Shown: positions 12,808-25,774 of the stretch, piece after piece
How positions within the stretch are numbered: the first letter of the stretch is position 1
How the letters are laid out: every line of letters starts with the position of its first letter
Source: Metopolophium dirhodum
Taxonomy: Eukaryota; Arthropoda; Insecta; Hemiptera; Aphididae
DNA: 64,000 bases
Assembly: GCF_019925205.1 (NCBI RefSeq)
Contig: NC_083566.1
Coordinates: 4,960,001 to 5,024,000 of the forward strand
Reading direction: 5' to 3'
Position numbers and translations under genes: made by a program
Notes under the pieces: generated by a model
The model's input: the letters and a program-made list of their open reading frames with translations, nothing else
What the model was told of the DNA's origin: nothing
The model's database searches: none

Positions 12808-13256
12808 CTAAAACAATTGGTTTAAATCGAAATGAGAAACAAAATTCCACTCTACAGTCATTATAGGTAGATACATAAAATGGTAAGTAAAAAATATTCA
12901 AGATATTAAAATTGTAGTTCATATATTATATTAAATATATCTCTTGATATTTAATTATTATTGAATTTATAACATAATAACGGGCTTGTAACAGTTGTAC
13001 ATGATAACTATATAAATATAAACAGATAATTAATTTTTTTTAAACATTTTATCAATATCGGGATATGATTGATATTATAAACATATGTGGGTAATGATAT
13101 ACAAAATGAATACACCAATAATAATAATTGTTTGAGTCAAAACTTCGTTTTATAATCCATCATAATATATTATTTTCATCTTGCCAGTGGTTTATCAACG
13201 TTTTTGAATATTTTACTCGCCGGACTGAAGTGAAAACATGATTTTTACAAAATCAA
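12808..13256. other. AT-rich stretch upstream of the candidate secreted-protein exon
   Basis: AT-rich; on the minus strand this would be the 5' side of the candidate exon, perhaps an intron or promoter. Nothing else recognised. Confidence 0.4.
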
Positions 13257-13369
13257 TATCAAACCACATTTTATGCGTAATTTATTCTTCCCATGAGGTA
13301 TTATTTATTTATGTATTTTTTTGTGCTTTTTTTCAAAAGTACGGACTGAAAGTTTTTACTATTTGCGAT
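13257..13369. repeat. Direct repeat copy A, partner at 17,931-18,041
   Basis: About 112 bases, from TATCAAACCACA to ACTATTTGCGA, nearly identical to the sequence at 17,931-18,041 in the same orientation. Only a few substitutions and single-base indels separate them. Sequence on either side is unrelated. It has no coding frame and no obvious terminal repeats. Confidence 0.85.
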
Positions 13370-14229
13370 TTACAGATGTAAAATTTTATATAATAAGCAT
13401 TCTTTAGGAAGCTGCTTAAACTTTTTATTTTATAAAACAATTGTTAAAATTTTGAAACACAATACCTACTCAAATGTAATTTAGTATAATAACTTTTTGT
13501 TTTACTTAATATGTGTGTGAATCAAAAACGTATTATAATATTTATTTTAAATTTTTATTGTTTATGAAAAATAATTGTTTGGAACCTAATTGAATATACA
13601 TAAATTTGTTTGCATGCAAATTGTTTGTATAAAATTTTTTTTATAAATAAATGAATTTTATATTCACAACTGTTGAATTAATAACCATTTATGTAGAAAC
13701 CTCATATAATATTATAATAACAACACTTTATTTACAAAAATTTGTTTTAAAATTGTTGTAAAACAAATGAAAAGTTCTGTCGTAAAATATTTATGTTTTT
13801 TTTAGTTATGTATCGTCTAATTCAAGAACTTTCCCATAATTTTATGATTTCATATTAAATTAAATACTAAATGAGCTATATTCAGTGGCGTGTCCAGTGG
13901 ATAGGGCTTGTAGGGCCTATCCTGATTTTGAACCCTTATAAGATTCCCAAAATATGTATTTTAAAATTAAAAACAAGAAATTGTATATTTAATTTTTTTA
14001 CTAACACACCGAACATTAAAATATGAATACATTGGCGTACTTCTGTAGGCCTTGTATCGATTATATTTTGTGCCGTGTACAATATTTCATACAAAAATAA
14101 AATTAATTGGCAATCCTCAAGCACTCCTAGGGAAAACATGTATCCGCGGACCGTCAACAACCATAACTTTATATGAAAAAATTAAATATGTAAAGTATAA
14201 ATTATTAGTTAATATCATGATTGACTATA
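13370..14229. other. Intergenic, with a possible transposon end at 13,884
   Basis: AT-rich. From 13,884 the sequence CAGTGGCGTGTCCAG followed by a GC-richer tract looks like a DNA-transposon end, but no partner end could be placed. Confidence 0.3.
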
Positions 14230-14390
14230 TATTAAAAAAAAATCGGGTAAGTGCAGAGGGATGGAGTAGGTCAGCGGCGGTGGAAGTTTGTCCATCGTCC
14301 CTTACTCCCTTTGGACAGGATAGTGTATTATTACAGTATTCGATTTGAATGCAATGATTGCATTCGATGAAAAACGATTCTGAGCGAACG
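14230..14390 (-). repeat. Dispersed repeat family copy (GCTCAGAATCG type), minus orientation
   Basis: On the minus strand the sequence reads GCTCAGAATCGTTTTTCAT then a region matching 'ATTGAATTCAAAT' of the other copies. It is GC-richer than its surroundings (around 14,255-14,320). Other copies lie near 23.4, 24.3, 41.7, 51.8 and 57.1 kb. Confidence 0.55.
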
Positions 14391-17129
14391 ATAGAAAATT
14401 TTTAAATCATAAATATGTATTAATAACTAATAAGTTATCACTAATGTATACAATATACCTAGTGGAAATTATGTATTTTTTACATGTTACATTACTTAAT
14501 CATACAAATTGATAATTGCTTAAATATTAAACTATTATTAGTTTGATTTTAATATCTAGAAAATGGGTAGGTACTTCCATAATATATGGTATAAGCTATA
14601 AGTAATCCATATTGTATGACAACAAAAAATTATGGGAAATATTTATAGATGTTACGCACATGGTACCTATAATAGCTATACAATTGTATTTAAACTTAAA
14701 CTCTTCGTATTAAAAACTTAATTTTTATCTGTTAGAGAAAATTATAATAAAAATATCGGTTAGGATAAAATGTTTTAATAATTGTTTTAAAATAATAAGA
14801 TACATATTAGGTACATAAAATTGCAAAACACTTAATTATGTAAGTAAAAAAAACGTCAGGTTTTCTATTAATGTTATATCAGTTACAGACATTTGAAACT
14901 TTAACAATGTTGTCTTAACCTGTTATAAATTAATTTAAAAAATATTAGTATCAAGATTCTATTAATTTATCATGATAAAAATCAATGTAAATCGTGTGTA
15001 TATTTATTATTTTGTTACAAACTGGGGTATAATATTAAAATGATTCAAATAGATATTTTTAAATAAAGCTTTGTAAGACTTTTGGTAGGTTTTTTCTAAA
15101 TTTTATTGATCTTGAAATATTGGTTTGAAATAGTCTATTTTAAAAATTAGTTTTTCGTATCAGTTTCTTATTCATAATATATGAAATTACTTGAACACTA
15201 AATTAAACATAACGTAAATCCAACAATTTTATTAATTAGCTCAAAATAATAATACTGTGTACTAATAATCCAATACCTTTAGGTATATATAATAAATATT
15301 GTTAATGTTGGTAAGAAGAGTTTATTATTTTTATTATAGTTTATTTATTATTTTTTGTAAAATAGTATTACTAACGATACAGGTCTAACAATTCGAATAT
15401 ATATGTTTGATGTATCATTATGTTAAGCATATTATAAGCTTTTAGTACTCAATGAAATTTAAATAATGTGAAATTTTCTATATACACATACAATTTTCAT
15501 ATTTACCTTTTTCAGATTCTATTTCAAATTTTAAAAGTTAAGTACGGTTTAAATATAAACGTTTTAATATTTACTTGCTTCGTCTATACATACTATCATT
15601 GTGATATTACTTAGACGGGCAACACTTCAACCCAAAACTAAATATTAACATTATACAATTACTAATAAACTGAGAATATATTAACAGTATAGAAATTGTA
15701 TTGTATCATAAATTAACAACCAACTAAAAAATCTTTTAGTGGCTATTACAAATATAAAATAATAATATTGATTACTGAACCCATCGTGTACAATATGAAA
15801 CCTGTAAATATTAAAAAATATAATATTTCTTTTTTTATTTTGATTTTAAGAAAACTTTTGTTGAATTACGTCACAGAATAATGAGTTTTGAAATATATAA
15901 TAAACTTTTAGAAAGAAATTAATTGATAAAAATAAATTAAATTAAAGTTCAGATGTCGTTTAATAACGAGAATATTATTATATTATACTATAAACTGGGA
16001 AAATGCATAGGTATTCAAATTATACAGAGTTCCTGTTTTGAAAAAAAATATCAACATTTTGTAATCAAGCCTAAGACAGGTTAAAAGAATATAATGTATA
16101 TTTTTTATTGGTAACTTATTACGCTTGTTTTTTTCGGTTTAATAACGTACATTAGACATTTTATGATCATTTTATACTATTGTCACACGAATCGTAAACA
16201 TTCAAAAACATAAAGTATAAGTATTTCTAGGACATTGTATCCTTTTTATTACAGATTTTTCTTTTAGTGTTATTATTCTTCTTTATGTTATTTGTAAATT
16301 ATTATGTCCTAAGTTATATTACCTTGTAAAAAAAAAAAATTAAATAAATAAATAAAACGAATAATATCATGTTCACATAATATGATACTAGTATTTAAGG
16401 TACAAACACATATTATTTTTATTTTGAGTTTAATTTTATGCATGATTTCAGTAAAGACTTAATAGTAGGCATGGAATAATGCTACTTTGGAAACATTTTT
16501 ATAAATGTGATGTATAACGTAGATTATATTCTAAACTTTTTTAAATTCAATGATTATTTTATGTTCTTTTCCTCTATTATTTTTAAATAACAAAAACTCC
16601 TACAAAAAAAATAAAATTAGTGTTCAATTAAGTATGAATAATTAATATTGTGCTATTATCGTTTATAATGTTAAATGTATCACGATGATTACTTGGCTGA
16701 ACGTACAATGTTAATTATTATAATATGAGTAAAAAATTGTCAATTAGGTAACGGATCAGATTTAAATATATAATATTATTATCTTAGGCAATGATTTGAT
16801 TTTAAGTAGCTGTAGGTAACTATATAGACGAACATAATATTATATATTTGTCTTTATTGTATTGTATTAATATAATAATCTATGTTATTAAATATAATTA
16901 AAAAAAAAGATAATTCTAGGATAATCGGTATGATTATTATTTATGCATATTATACATATTATATTGTACGCTATATTTATAGGAGTCGAAAACTATGTTT
17001 CGGCTATAATTTACTTATTAGGTTTCTAAAGGGTCTGTTGGATATTATATTCCCTAAAGACTCGGTGACTTGAATAGTGCTGTGTGGTTAATACACCGAT
17101 ATAACTTTAATATGATAATAACATGAAAT
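14391..17129. other. AT-rich intergenic stretch, no gene seen
   Basis: Uniformly AT-rich, with an A run and TAAA repeats at about 16,328-16,357. No gene, RNA gene or clear element ends. Confidence 0.5.
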
Positions 17130-17820
17130 TCACTTTTCGTAATTATACATGTGCACGAAAACAGTATGTACTAAGATGGAGATTAACTCAGTTTTCAACA
17201 AATAATCCAACGTTTCGACGATGACTTTTTGCCTCACATTGTTTATGGAAACAATGTAATGTTCTAGAACATTTTGATGAACTATTATATGACTAGTAGA
17301 TATTATTATTACTATCAGATGTTGTAAGATAATACCTAGTCTTGTAACATAATAATGCACTATGAAAATATCGAAATCACATTCAAATATAATATTATGA
17401 TGTTCATGGAGACACGTCGCTGTCGAAGAAAAGATTACACACGTACAGTTACCCAATGCCTAACCCTGCAAGATTACAAGAAACAACGCTTCGTCGGGGA
17501 AATAAAATTTATTTGTATCGTTCAAAACAGAACAGTGCAGCAGTCATGGAATAAAACATCGCCATGGAACAAACGCAAGTGTTTTGTTTAACATTTAAAA
17601 ATAATTTAACGGATATAATATATAATTCTGCTGGTTTAAAGAAAAAGCGTCTTTAAAAGGAGAAATGGGAATAGGAATGGAACGGTCGTCCCCAGCGTTT
17701 CAGGTGACGCCAATACGAAAACCAGATTGCCAGTCGTCACGTTTTGGCGACATTCGGCAATGCATGGACGACAAGAAAAGACTCGCAGTTGCTATAAAGA
17801 GGACCATGTAAAAGGTTTAA
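17130..17820. other. GC-richer patch with overlapping short open frames on both strands
   Basis: This patch stands out in composition. It contains a 78-codon plus frame (17,355-17,591), a plus frame of 48 residues (17,665-17,811, starting MGIGMERSSP) and a minus frame of 35 residues (17,700-17,807) that begins MVLFIATASLFLSS, which looks like a signal peptide. The overlapping plus and minus frames cannot both be trusted and no splice site decides between them. It may be an exon of an unrecognised gene or a noncoding RNA. Confidence 0.3.
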
Positions 17821-17930
17821 TTTTAAATATTTAATAGGTAAAAATAAAAACGTATTTAGTATATTTGCATTTACTCACGAATATTATAAATTTATTGTCT
17901 TATTCGTCAATAATAGTATTATGACCACAG

Positions 17931-18041
17931 TATCAAACCACAATTATGCGTAATTTATTCTTCCCATGAGGTATTATTTATTTATGTATTTTTTCGTGCT
18001 TTTTTTTCAAAAGTACGGACTGAAAGTTCTACTATTTTCGA
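17931..18041. repeat. Direct repeat copy B, partner at 13,257-13,369
   Basis: Near-identical to the copy 4.7 kb upstream, same orientation, unrelated flanks. It lies about 125 bases from the ATG of the minus-strand signal-peptide-like frame at 17,807. Confidence 0.85.
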
Positions 18042-18529
18042 ATCTAAATTTTAAATCTAAAAACAAAGGTAATACCTATTGTACAATTATGTGTTATTAT
18101 AATTGCTATTTTTGTATAATTTCTTTACATTAAATCCAAAAAATACAATTCTTTTAAAAACGAGTATGGTTGGGGGTTAGGTTAGGTCATATTAATACTG
18201 AAATGCGATTGGCAAACATTTAAAAATATATTGAAAATACGTTTATGTAAATAACAAACATTAGAATAATGTTCATTAGTTTTCTTGATAGATACCTATA
18301 ATATACATTAGCATCGGATACAAAATGATCGTATCCCATTAAAATCGGTTACTATTTATTAACGTTAAAGTGTTTGGTATAAAGGTGGCGTATGCATTGT
18401 CAACGGCCACAACAGATACAAAAGGATCATTGGTCAATATTTACTATGTCCCAAAACGGTTTTCTCTGAAACAATCTACTTTAATAACATACCCAACCTT
18501 AAAGTTTTGAAAGTTAACGATCATTTTTA
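18042..18529. other. AT-rich intergenic stretch, no gene seen
   Basis: No open frame or repeat recognised beyond AT-rich filler. Confidence 0.5.
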
Positions 18530-18930
18530 ATCGAGTTAAGTTGATAGAATATATTCTAAAAACGTCATAGGTACTTATTAGTATAGGTATCCTAATTTTT
18601 TTTTAACTCAGTTAAGTTAAAAGTTATATAAAAACTCACAATTAACTTGTTAACTTAAATTAAGTCATTTATTTAAAATAATAAAAAGTAAATGTTTATG
18701 CAACATGTATTATCAATGATAATTGTATTATATGTATTATTTAATGATTTATAAATTATCGTAACTTGGATTCGATTAATATTGTAACTCGTTATTTATT
18801 AAGTTGAGATCAATAAAAATCAGTTAAGATAAAAATTAAGTCAAGAAAAATTCAATTTTAAAAAGGTTAAGTTAAAAGTTAAAATTAACTTAACTTTAAA
18901 TTTTTAACTCGTTTACTTAGACACAGGCTT
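18530..18930. repeat. GTTAA-rich self-complementary repeat region
   Basis: The motif AGTTAAGTTAAAAGTTA and its inverse TTAACTTAACTTTTAA recur through this stretch. A perfect 10-bp stem is formed by GTTAAGTTAA (18,866-18,875) and TTAACTTAAC (18,885-18,894). Likely an old foldback element or a degenerate simple-sequence array. Confidence 0.5.
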
Positions 18931-21240
18931 GAATAGATAAACCTCCGGTAGAAAATTTGTAGCCTTGACACTTTGACACAATTTAACTTTTATTGTTATC
19001 CTTAATATTATCGTATAACGTGTGTGTAGTCTTATAGTCGTAACTACTTATAACCATAGATATTTTAACATTTTACGGTTAGTTTATAATATAAATATCA
19101 TACCTATTATAAACATGCAAATTTTGAATATTTATTACGACATATAACTTTTTATGAAATTCAACGTTTTATTAGTATCTTTGATAAGGTTAAGTCAGTT
19201 GGTAGTAACACAGTAAAATTATTATTCTACTTGCAAAGACAATCTGATAAAATCAAACATAAGTTTTTCAGTACGTAAATATTATTATATTCGTAATGAT
19301 CGGGAAATTGTAAAGTTATTGGCACCAAGTAATTTTGTATTTCATATAAATTATTTTTTACTATGAATTTTAGTGATATTTTCTCTTAATTATTATGTTA
19401 CACTGTTATATTATCAAAATTTGTTTTATCACTTATTATATTATTTAATATTTATTTGGTTATTCACACGGCTATATAATATACGTATCTATGGAATATT
19501 CTATGGTTACGTAATGACAAGATCTACTCTTGGTTAACAAAGCTTGATAAAGCGGTGGCAAATGTTTTTTTCAAATTTTACAAAAACCTGCTCACAGCCA
19601 GCGCTTCAAGTGGAAACTGTGGTGTACTATACCCGCGATCATAATATTATTGTACTATTACAACTAAATTTATATAATATATATATATTATATGCCTATA
19701 GTACCTACACCACTGGTTCCGCCGGAAGCGATAGAATTTAGTAGGTTTCTGTCTATATTTATGACACAATTTTACGCCATTTTTCTACATAGACTATGAC
19801 AGAATAGATAAGAATCATCACAGTTGAAATAGTTTTTTTTCTAGTATGCGCAACTTCCAGCCAATGTTGTAGTTCTCCATTTCTGATTGGTTGATAAGAA
19901 ACAGAGAAACGTCACGCAACTATAATAGGATCTATAGACGTGGTTATTAACAATTTGATGTCGTAATGGAACTGATTAGGTGCCAATAACTATACAAGTT
20001 ACGCTATAATAAAATTATATTTTTAAAATACTTTGTTCATTATAAAATCATTACAAGATACCTACTCGGATTCCCAACACCAATTATTGAAGATATTTGT
20101 GAATGAAAATTAAAGAAAATGTCATATAATATAATATTATAATATTATATAAATTCACATATTTAACATAATACAAATTGAAAATAAACATTAAATAATT
20201 GTACATTTTATAATGCACATTTATTTTAAAACGTATTTTTTATCTCTCTTATTTTAGTCATGAAGACAATATATTTAAATTCTTTATTTTAATAACTAAC
20301 AATAATGCAATTTCGAATACAATAATTTCTGTCTGCATTTTGACAATATCAGTGAGCATATTGAATAATATACTTATATACCTATTTTCGTAAATATTTA
20401 GTTTATTGTTATTATTACGAGTTTATTAGGTACTTCGTAAACGTTCATCAAGTAATTCGTGTCTCCGTCGACCACCTATATTATGCATTAACGATTACAT
20501 CCAAAAAATTGATGTAGACACATTGCATGACGAATGATGCGGTTGTACAATAATTTAATTATTAGTTTTAAAATTATAATAATAATCAATAAATATATAG
20601 AAAAATATATAAATAAATATTTTAACATATTATATTCATTTATTTAACAATTTATTATCGACAGCAGTTTGTGCTTTTATGCTTTTTTTATGACGACACC
20701 TTAACTTAGATCCATAAAAATAGCGACACACTAAAAATAATTAAAGGATTTTCGGGAAAGCAACACTTATAAACCATACTGCAAATTCAGAATGAGACTA
20801 TCTTCACAATTGTTTTTTTCTTATCTGTAGTTTTCGCCATCACGTCATATTGCAATAGTACCATATACTTTGAACACGTACAATATAAATAAACAATTTA
20901 TTTGTTAATTATACTGATTTAGAATAAACATTTTTCTATTGGTAAAATATATACTTTTAAGTTGATAAAAATATTAATTGATCAATCACAAAATAAATTA
21001 AATCTCAAATTGAGAAAATAAAATATGTAGATACAAGAAATTCAAAACAGGTGAACTAATTTTTAAGATGCATGTTATACATTATTTTAATAATGTTTAG
21101 GCATTCCATAATATTATATGAAAATATCAACTGCCGCATACTCACACCTGTAATTATAACAAATTATTTGACTCATGTAGAATAACAATTACGACGCTAC
21201 GTTATTACTGCAATTATAATCAATGACAGTCTTATATATG
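18931..21240. other. Intergenic, no gene seen
   Basis: AT-rich, with a slightly GC-richer patch at 19,545-19,640 and another at 19,850-19,930. No supported exon. Confidence 0.5.
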
Positions 21241-22620
21241 AAATGTTGACGTCGGCAACATTTGTAACGAGAAAATCGATTTAATCTCCTGAAGTAATTA
21301 TTGTAAAATACCAATTGGTCCGTCCGGAAATGAGAAGTATTATATCCGCCCGATGAAAACGATTATCGCCCGTCCACGGGTGGCGATTGCCACCAAGGGA
21401 CGCGCAACAGATTCAGCTCCAGCCACAGCTGCCAGGCAAGTCCAGCCAAGTGAGCCTATTTGGCGACGAAAAAAAAAATAAAACCGTGCAATGCACACAC
21501 TCGAGCACAATTCAATATACTCAATATAAATTGATAAAAAAAACTCTTTTTTTTGTACGTCCTTCTCGACTGCATTAATTCCGTACCATCCTCTTTGTCA
21601 CATCCTCTTCCTATCACTCCCCCCCCTCGCCATGCTCACTCATAACGCCCTTCTTACCTCCACCCTTCCACTTCTCACACTACTTTCTAGCCCCCACTCT
21701 CCTGTCTCGTTCATTCTCTCTCCCTTTCCCACTCCATCCGTTGTATTTCGCTCTGCACGTCTCATTTCGACCGTATTCCGTTGTACCAGTTCCATTTAAA
21801 TTCTGTCTGCGGATGCGCGCTTCCTCCTCTTCATCCCGGCGGACCACTCAGTGAGGGTTTTGTTTGTCTCCAAAGCAACGGCCCAGTAAATCTGTCCAGG
21901 GGCGCGGCCGCGCGTGCAGGAGAGCAGACGCGCAAAGTCGTTTGTCCATTAGTTATTGGACCGGATGAACCCGCGCGACATGCACGCGGATGCGTTTTCT
22001 GGGCGGTGTCAGCATCCGAGAAAGGAGGACTAGCTGTTTCTAGATCGAAACGATGGACGATGGAAATGATCGCCGCCGGGAAAATGTATACAGTTTCCAC
22101 GGCACGCGGGCAGTGGTCGCGCGACGGTTATATATATATATATACATATTTAGAATAGGATATTATAGTGTACACTCACACACACACACACACGTACACG
22201 CAGAGCTAAAAACGCGCTAATGCACGACCATGGTGTCGCCCTCAAATTTTTCATCCGCGGTCGTCCGCTTCCGGTCCCGTTCAGCTTTCACCAGGGTCAC
22301 GTAATAAATATTAAATTCTATTATCATACGACGACGACGAACGTTATTGGATGGCCGTGTGTCACCCCACCGGGGAACGGAATCACGTCCGCCTAACGCT
22401 CCCGTATACGATATCCGCGTCTGCTGCTGCGACGACGACGATGATTGTTTATTTCTCCCGAATTACTTAAACACACTTTTCATGCACGCATAACGAGCAC
22501 ACAAATCACGTTTCCTGCACTTATCGTATCGCCGAACAATATCCCCGGCGGATCGTGATCACACTATTGAAACCAGCGGCACAGTCAATATAGGTAAAGC
22601 GCCTTTCGCGAAGCCATCAT
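21240..22620. promoter_or_regulatory. CpG island 4 with a pyrimidine-rich tract, probable promoter
   Basis: Strongly GC- and CpG-rich. It includes a C/T-rich tract at 21,580-21,780 (GAGA-rich on the minus strand), a TA repeat (about 22,129-22,143), a CA repeat (about 22,173-22,193) and CGA repeats (about 22,329-22,340 and 22,431-22,441). An ATG at 21,353 opens about 43 codons and is interrupted by a GTGAGC donor-like site at about 21,449, so a first coding exon is possible but unproven. The larger open frames lack an ATG or mirror each other on both strands. Confidence 0.4.
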
Positions 22621-23341
22621 AATAAATATACACCCTTACATAAATAATAATAATTATTATTCTATTATGGACGGTATGGAGTAGATAGGTGCCAATGAAA
22701 CTGAATGTCATAATATGTCATAGCTATGATAGTTTTACGATAAAATTTACGGAGTTCATAGTTCATAGCTTAACCAAGATAATATTGTAATATTACATTG
22801 TAATAATATGATTTTGAGTTAATAACCGTCATAAAATGATTGATTGATTATTATTACTATTATATTACTGCTACGCGAGTATTTTGTCAAATGTCACCAT
22901 CAGTTGGGGGAATATTGATATGTACATACAAATTATACCAATTATGAACATTTACTGGGATAGTCAAGAATATTAGTGCTTTCATGAAGGTGCTTGGTAA
23001 TGACTGAATATGACTATATCATTTTAGGTATTATGACAAATCGTACGTTATGTTATTTTGTAAATTCAAAACGGAGTGATGAACGTATTGATTTTACACT
23101 GATATGGGTGTTTTTATTTTTTCTGTCTGTAAACATTTTTTCTAGTACTAATAATATATACTTTGATTTTCATCTTCAGCAATTTTACCGATGAGAAAAT
23201 TAATTAGGTCATTTTGATAGGAAAAATTAGAAAATTGACAGTAATTTTCAAGTGTCGGGAAAAAAAAATTTAGACAAATTTAGATATTTAAGAATAATAA
23301 TCTTAGTTATTTTGTTGTAATTTTAAAATATTTTTCAATAT
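22621..23341. other. Intergenic, no gene seen
   Basis: AT-rich sequence between the CpG island and the dispersed repeats. Confidence 0.5.
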
Positions 23342-23470
23342 TGGCTGACTGTCTCTGCTCAGAATCGTTTTTAATATACAATGATATTATAATATTATAT
23401 TAATGAATTCAAATTAAATAGCATCCATTACAATGAACAATTTGTAACCTACTGCACAGCAGATCAGCAT
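23342..23470 (+). repeat. Dispersed repeat family copy (GCTCAGAATCG type)
   Basis: Reads GGCTGACTGTCTCTGCTCAG AATCGTTTTT, an AT spacer, then TGAATTCAAATT and CATCCATTACA, in the same order as the copy at 24.3 kb. Confidence 0.65.
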
Positions 23471-24154
23471 TCGTATTTTTTTTTATCTCAGAGTTCAATA
23501 ACAACATAGTTATTAATTATTATTTTTTTTTAAATTAATCTTTACAGCTTATTGATTAGTTCTGTAATATACTAACTATTATAACTAAGTATAAAATATT
23601 ATAGAATATTATATTTAACTACATGCATATGTATGTCGTTATTCCGAAATCCATATTATTTTAATTGTATAATGATAAAAAATAATATATACAATGTTTG
23701 TTGTTCATATATTTATTTCAACATCTACATTCGTTTGTGTATAGTTCATATATTATCATGTAATATTTTATATTATGCTTATTATTAAAATTGTATTACT
23801 TTTTATTAGATGTGATCTAACATACTATCATTATTATAACATTTTAGATATTTAATAACAGTTATATATTACTACTAATCAAATTACTCTATTTTTGTGA
23901 ACAAAACTATTACACCGTAAAGTAAAGTTTAATAACTAGAACTATCGTATTGAATATATGGAAAAACTTATAATAGATAATTTACATAGTTTACTAAGTA
24001 TTTCATTGTTCCACTTATATTAGATTTAATTTAAACTTAATTAAAATCAAAATAGCTCTGGTATTACATTAGTCTAAGAAATGTTGAAAACTTTTTATTT
24101 AATATTATTTTAGATAAAAATAATTACCTGATTATGGGTATATAAAAAAATATG

Positions 24155-24480
24155 TAAACAAATGCAACAATTGTTTTTACAAGCATTTAATGTTAACATT
24201 TTAATAAAATGTAATAAATTTAAAATTTAAAACAATAGGTTCCACGTAAATAAGTTATATACAAAATTACTTTATTCACAATAACATCATCGAATAAACT
24301 TAGTTATATCATAGGCTGACTGACCATCTTCGCTCAGAATCTTTTTTTTTATACAATGATATTATATCATTGAATTCAAATTTAACGCCATCCATTACAG
24401 TGACCCACTTGTAACCTGCTGTATGGCAGAGTGACACCCACTTGCAGCCCACATTTGTTTGAATAAATACGCATCAGTCT
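24155..24480 (+). repeat. Longest dispersed repeat copy
   Basis: Blocks in order: AATGCAACA and TTTTTACAAGCAT (about 24,160-24,188), GGTTCCACGTAAATA (about 24,238-24,252), TTTATTCACAATAA, ATATCATAGGCTGACTGACC (about 24,306-24,325), GCTCAGAATC, ATTGAATTCAAAT, CATCCATTACAGTGACCCAC. The same blocks occur inverted at 41.55-41.89 kb. Confidence 0.75.
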
Positions 24481-25760
24481 TGTATTATTTACATTATTTT
24501 ATCATTTTTTACGAGCAGGTTAATAATATTTAATATCTACCTACATTATTTTGTATAGTCGGAATAAATGTATACTATAATCCGTCAATTTATTAATAAT
24601 TATCATCTATGTAACCTCTTCTATATAGTATAATAAAATTATGGTATAAACAACGTTTGGGTGAATTAGGTTAGGTATCTAATAATGTTTGAACACGTTT
24701 ACTAATAATATTATAATGTGCACAAATATTCAGTAGGTATAATGGATATTGTTGTCTCATTTTAATATATATTACTATTAATTAATACAATAATATCACA
24801 CAGTTTGCTGAAAAACACTAAAAGACAATTTAGAGAAAATATAATTTTTATACCTATTTTAAAGAGCTTGCAGTATCATGTATTCAATATATCTTATGGA
24901 TTATTATTTACAAAGTATTTTTTATGTGTAAAATAATATTATTGTAAAGAGACTCTCATTAAAACTAAGTAATATAATAGGGCCTCAAGTTAATCTTCTG
25001 TTATGAGTTTCTACATAACATCATCCTTCCATAGTTAAAAATGGAATGCTCTCTGAAACAAAAATATTAATGCTAATAATTTCCAGGTAGAAATGTGATG
25101 CAATAAGTTGATTAATATCAATGTATTATTATAATTAAACTAACTGCATAACAGGTCCATTTCAATTTAATAATACGTAATAACTATTAGTATTATTAAT
25201 TTAGTATCGCTATTTCAAACGAGACCGATTAAATAATTTTGAAGTAGGTAGATAATAATTACAGTAAATAAAATTATTCTTAATAGTTGTTTATGAATAA
25301 TATAATATTAACTGAAACATATTTTGCATAGTGTATAATATTATTATGTGTATTTTCTTATTGATATATTATATTACATTTTTATCCGAATGAAAAAATC
25401 GTTATAAGGTATTTAATGTATAATCTACAAGTGCGTAAGTATTTTTTTTTTAGGTATAACAATTGTGTGTACAATAATATTTTATATATAATTTTATATA
25501 CTCAATAGTATAGTGAAAATACTAACCTAACGAGTTCAGTGTGAATAAATAGTATTGAAATAGTAAACTTTTTTTTTTTTTTTTTTAATAAATATAACCT
25601 ACTCATTATTACCAAGACAACATTAATATCAAATTGAAATACAAACCAAAGATCAAGTAACTGAAATGTTCTTATTTATAACTAATTATTTTATTTTTTT
25701 TACTCCAGAAAAATGTATATTCTAAATATGGACCAATTTTTTTTTGTGAAATTTTTATAG
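24481..25760. other. Upstream flank of the DRC5-like gene
   Basis: AT-rich. A T run lies at about 25,570-25,586. An acceptor-like TTTTTATAG ends at 25,760, so the start codon of the next gene may lie in a second exon with an untranslated first exon somewhere in this stretch. Confidence 0.4.
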
Positions 25761-25774
25761 TAACCATTTACACT

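Noticed and set aside
17130..17456. 108-codon minus frame
   Set aside because: No ATG at the start and a hydrophobic Ile/His-rich composition typical of AT-rich chance frames; no family recognised.
21781..22158. 125-codon frame in CpG island 4
   Set aside because: No ATG at its start, mirrored by a minus-strand frame, and it ends in a TA microsatellite.
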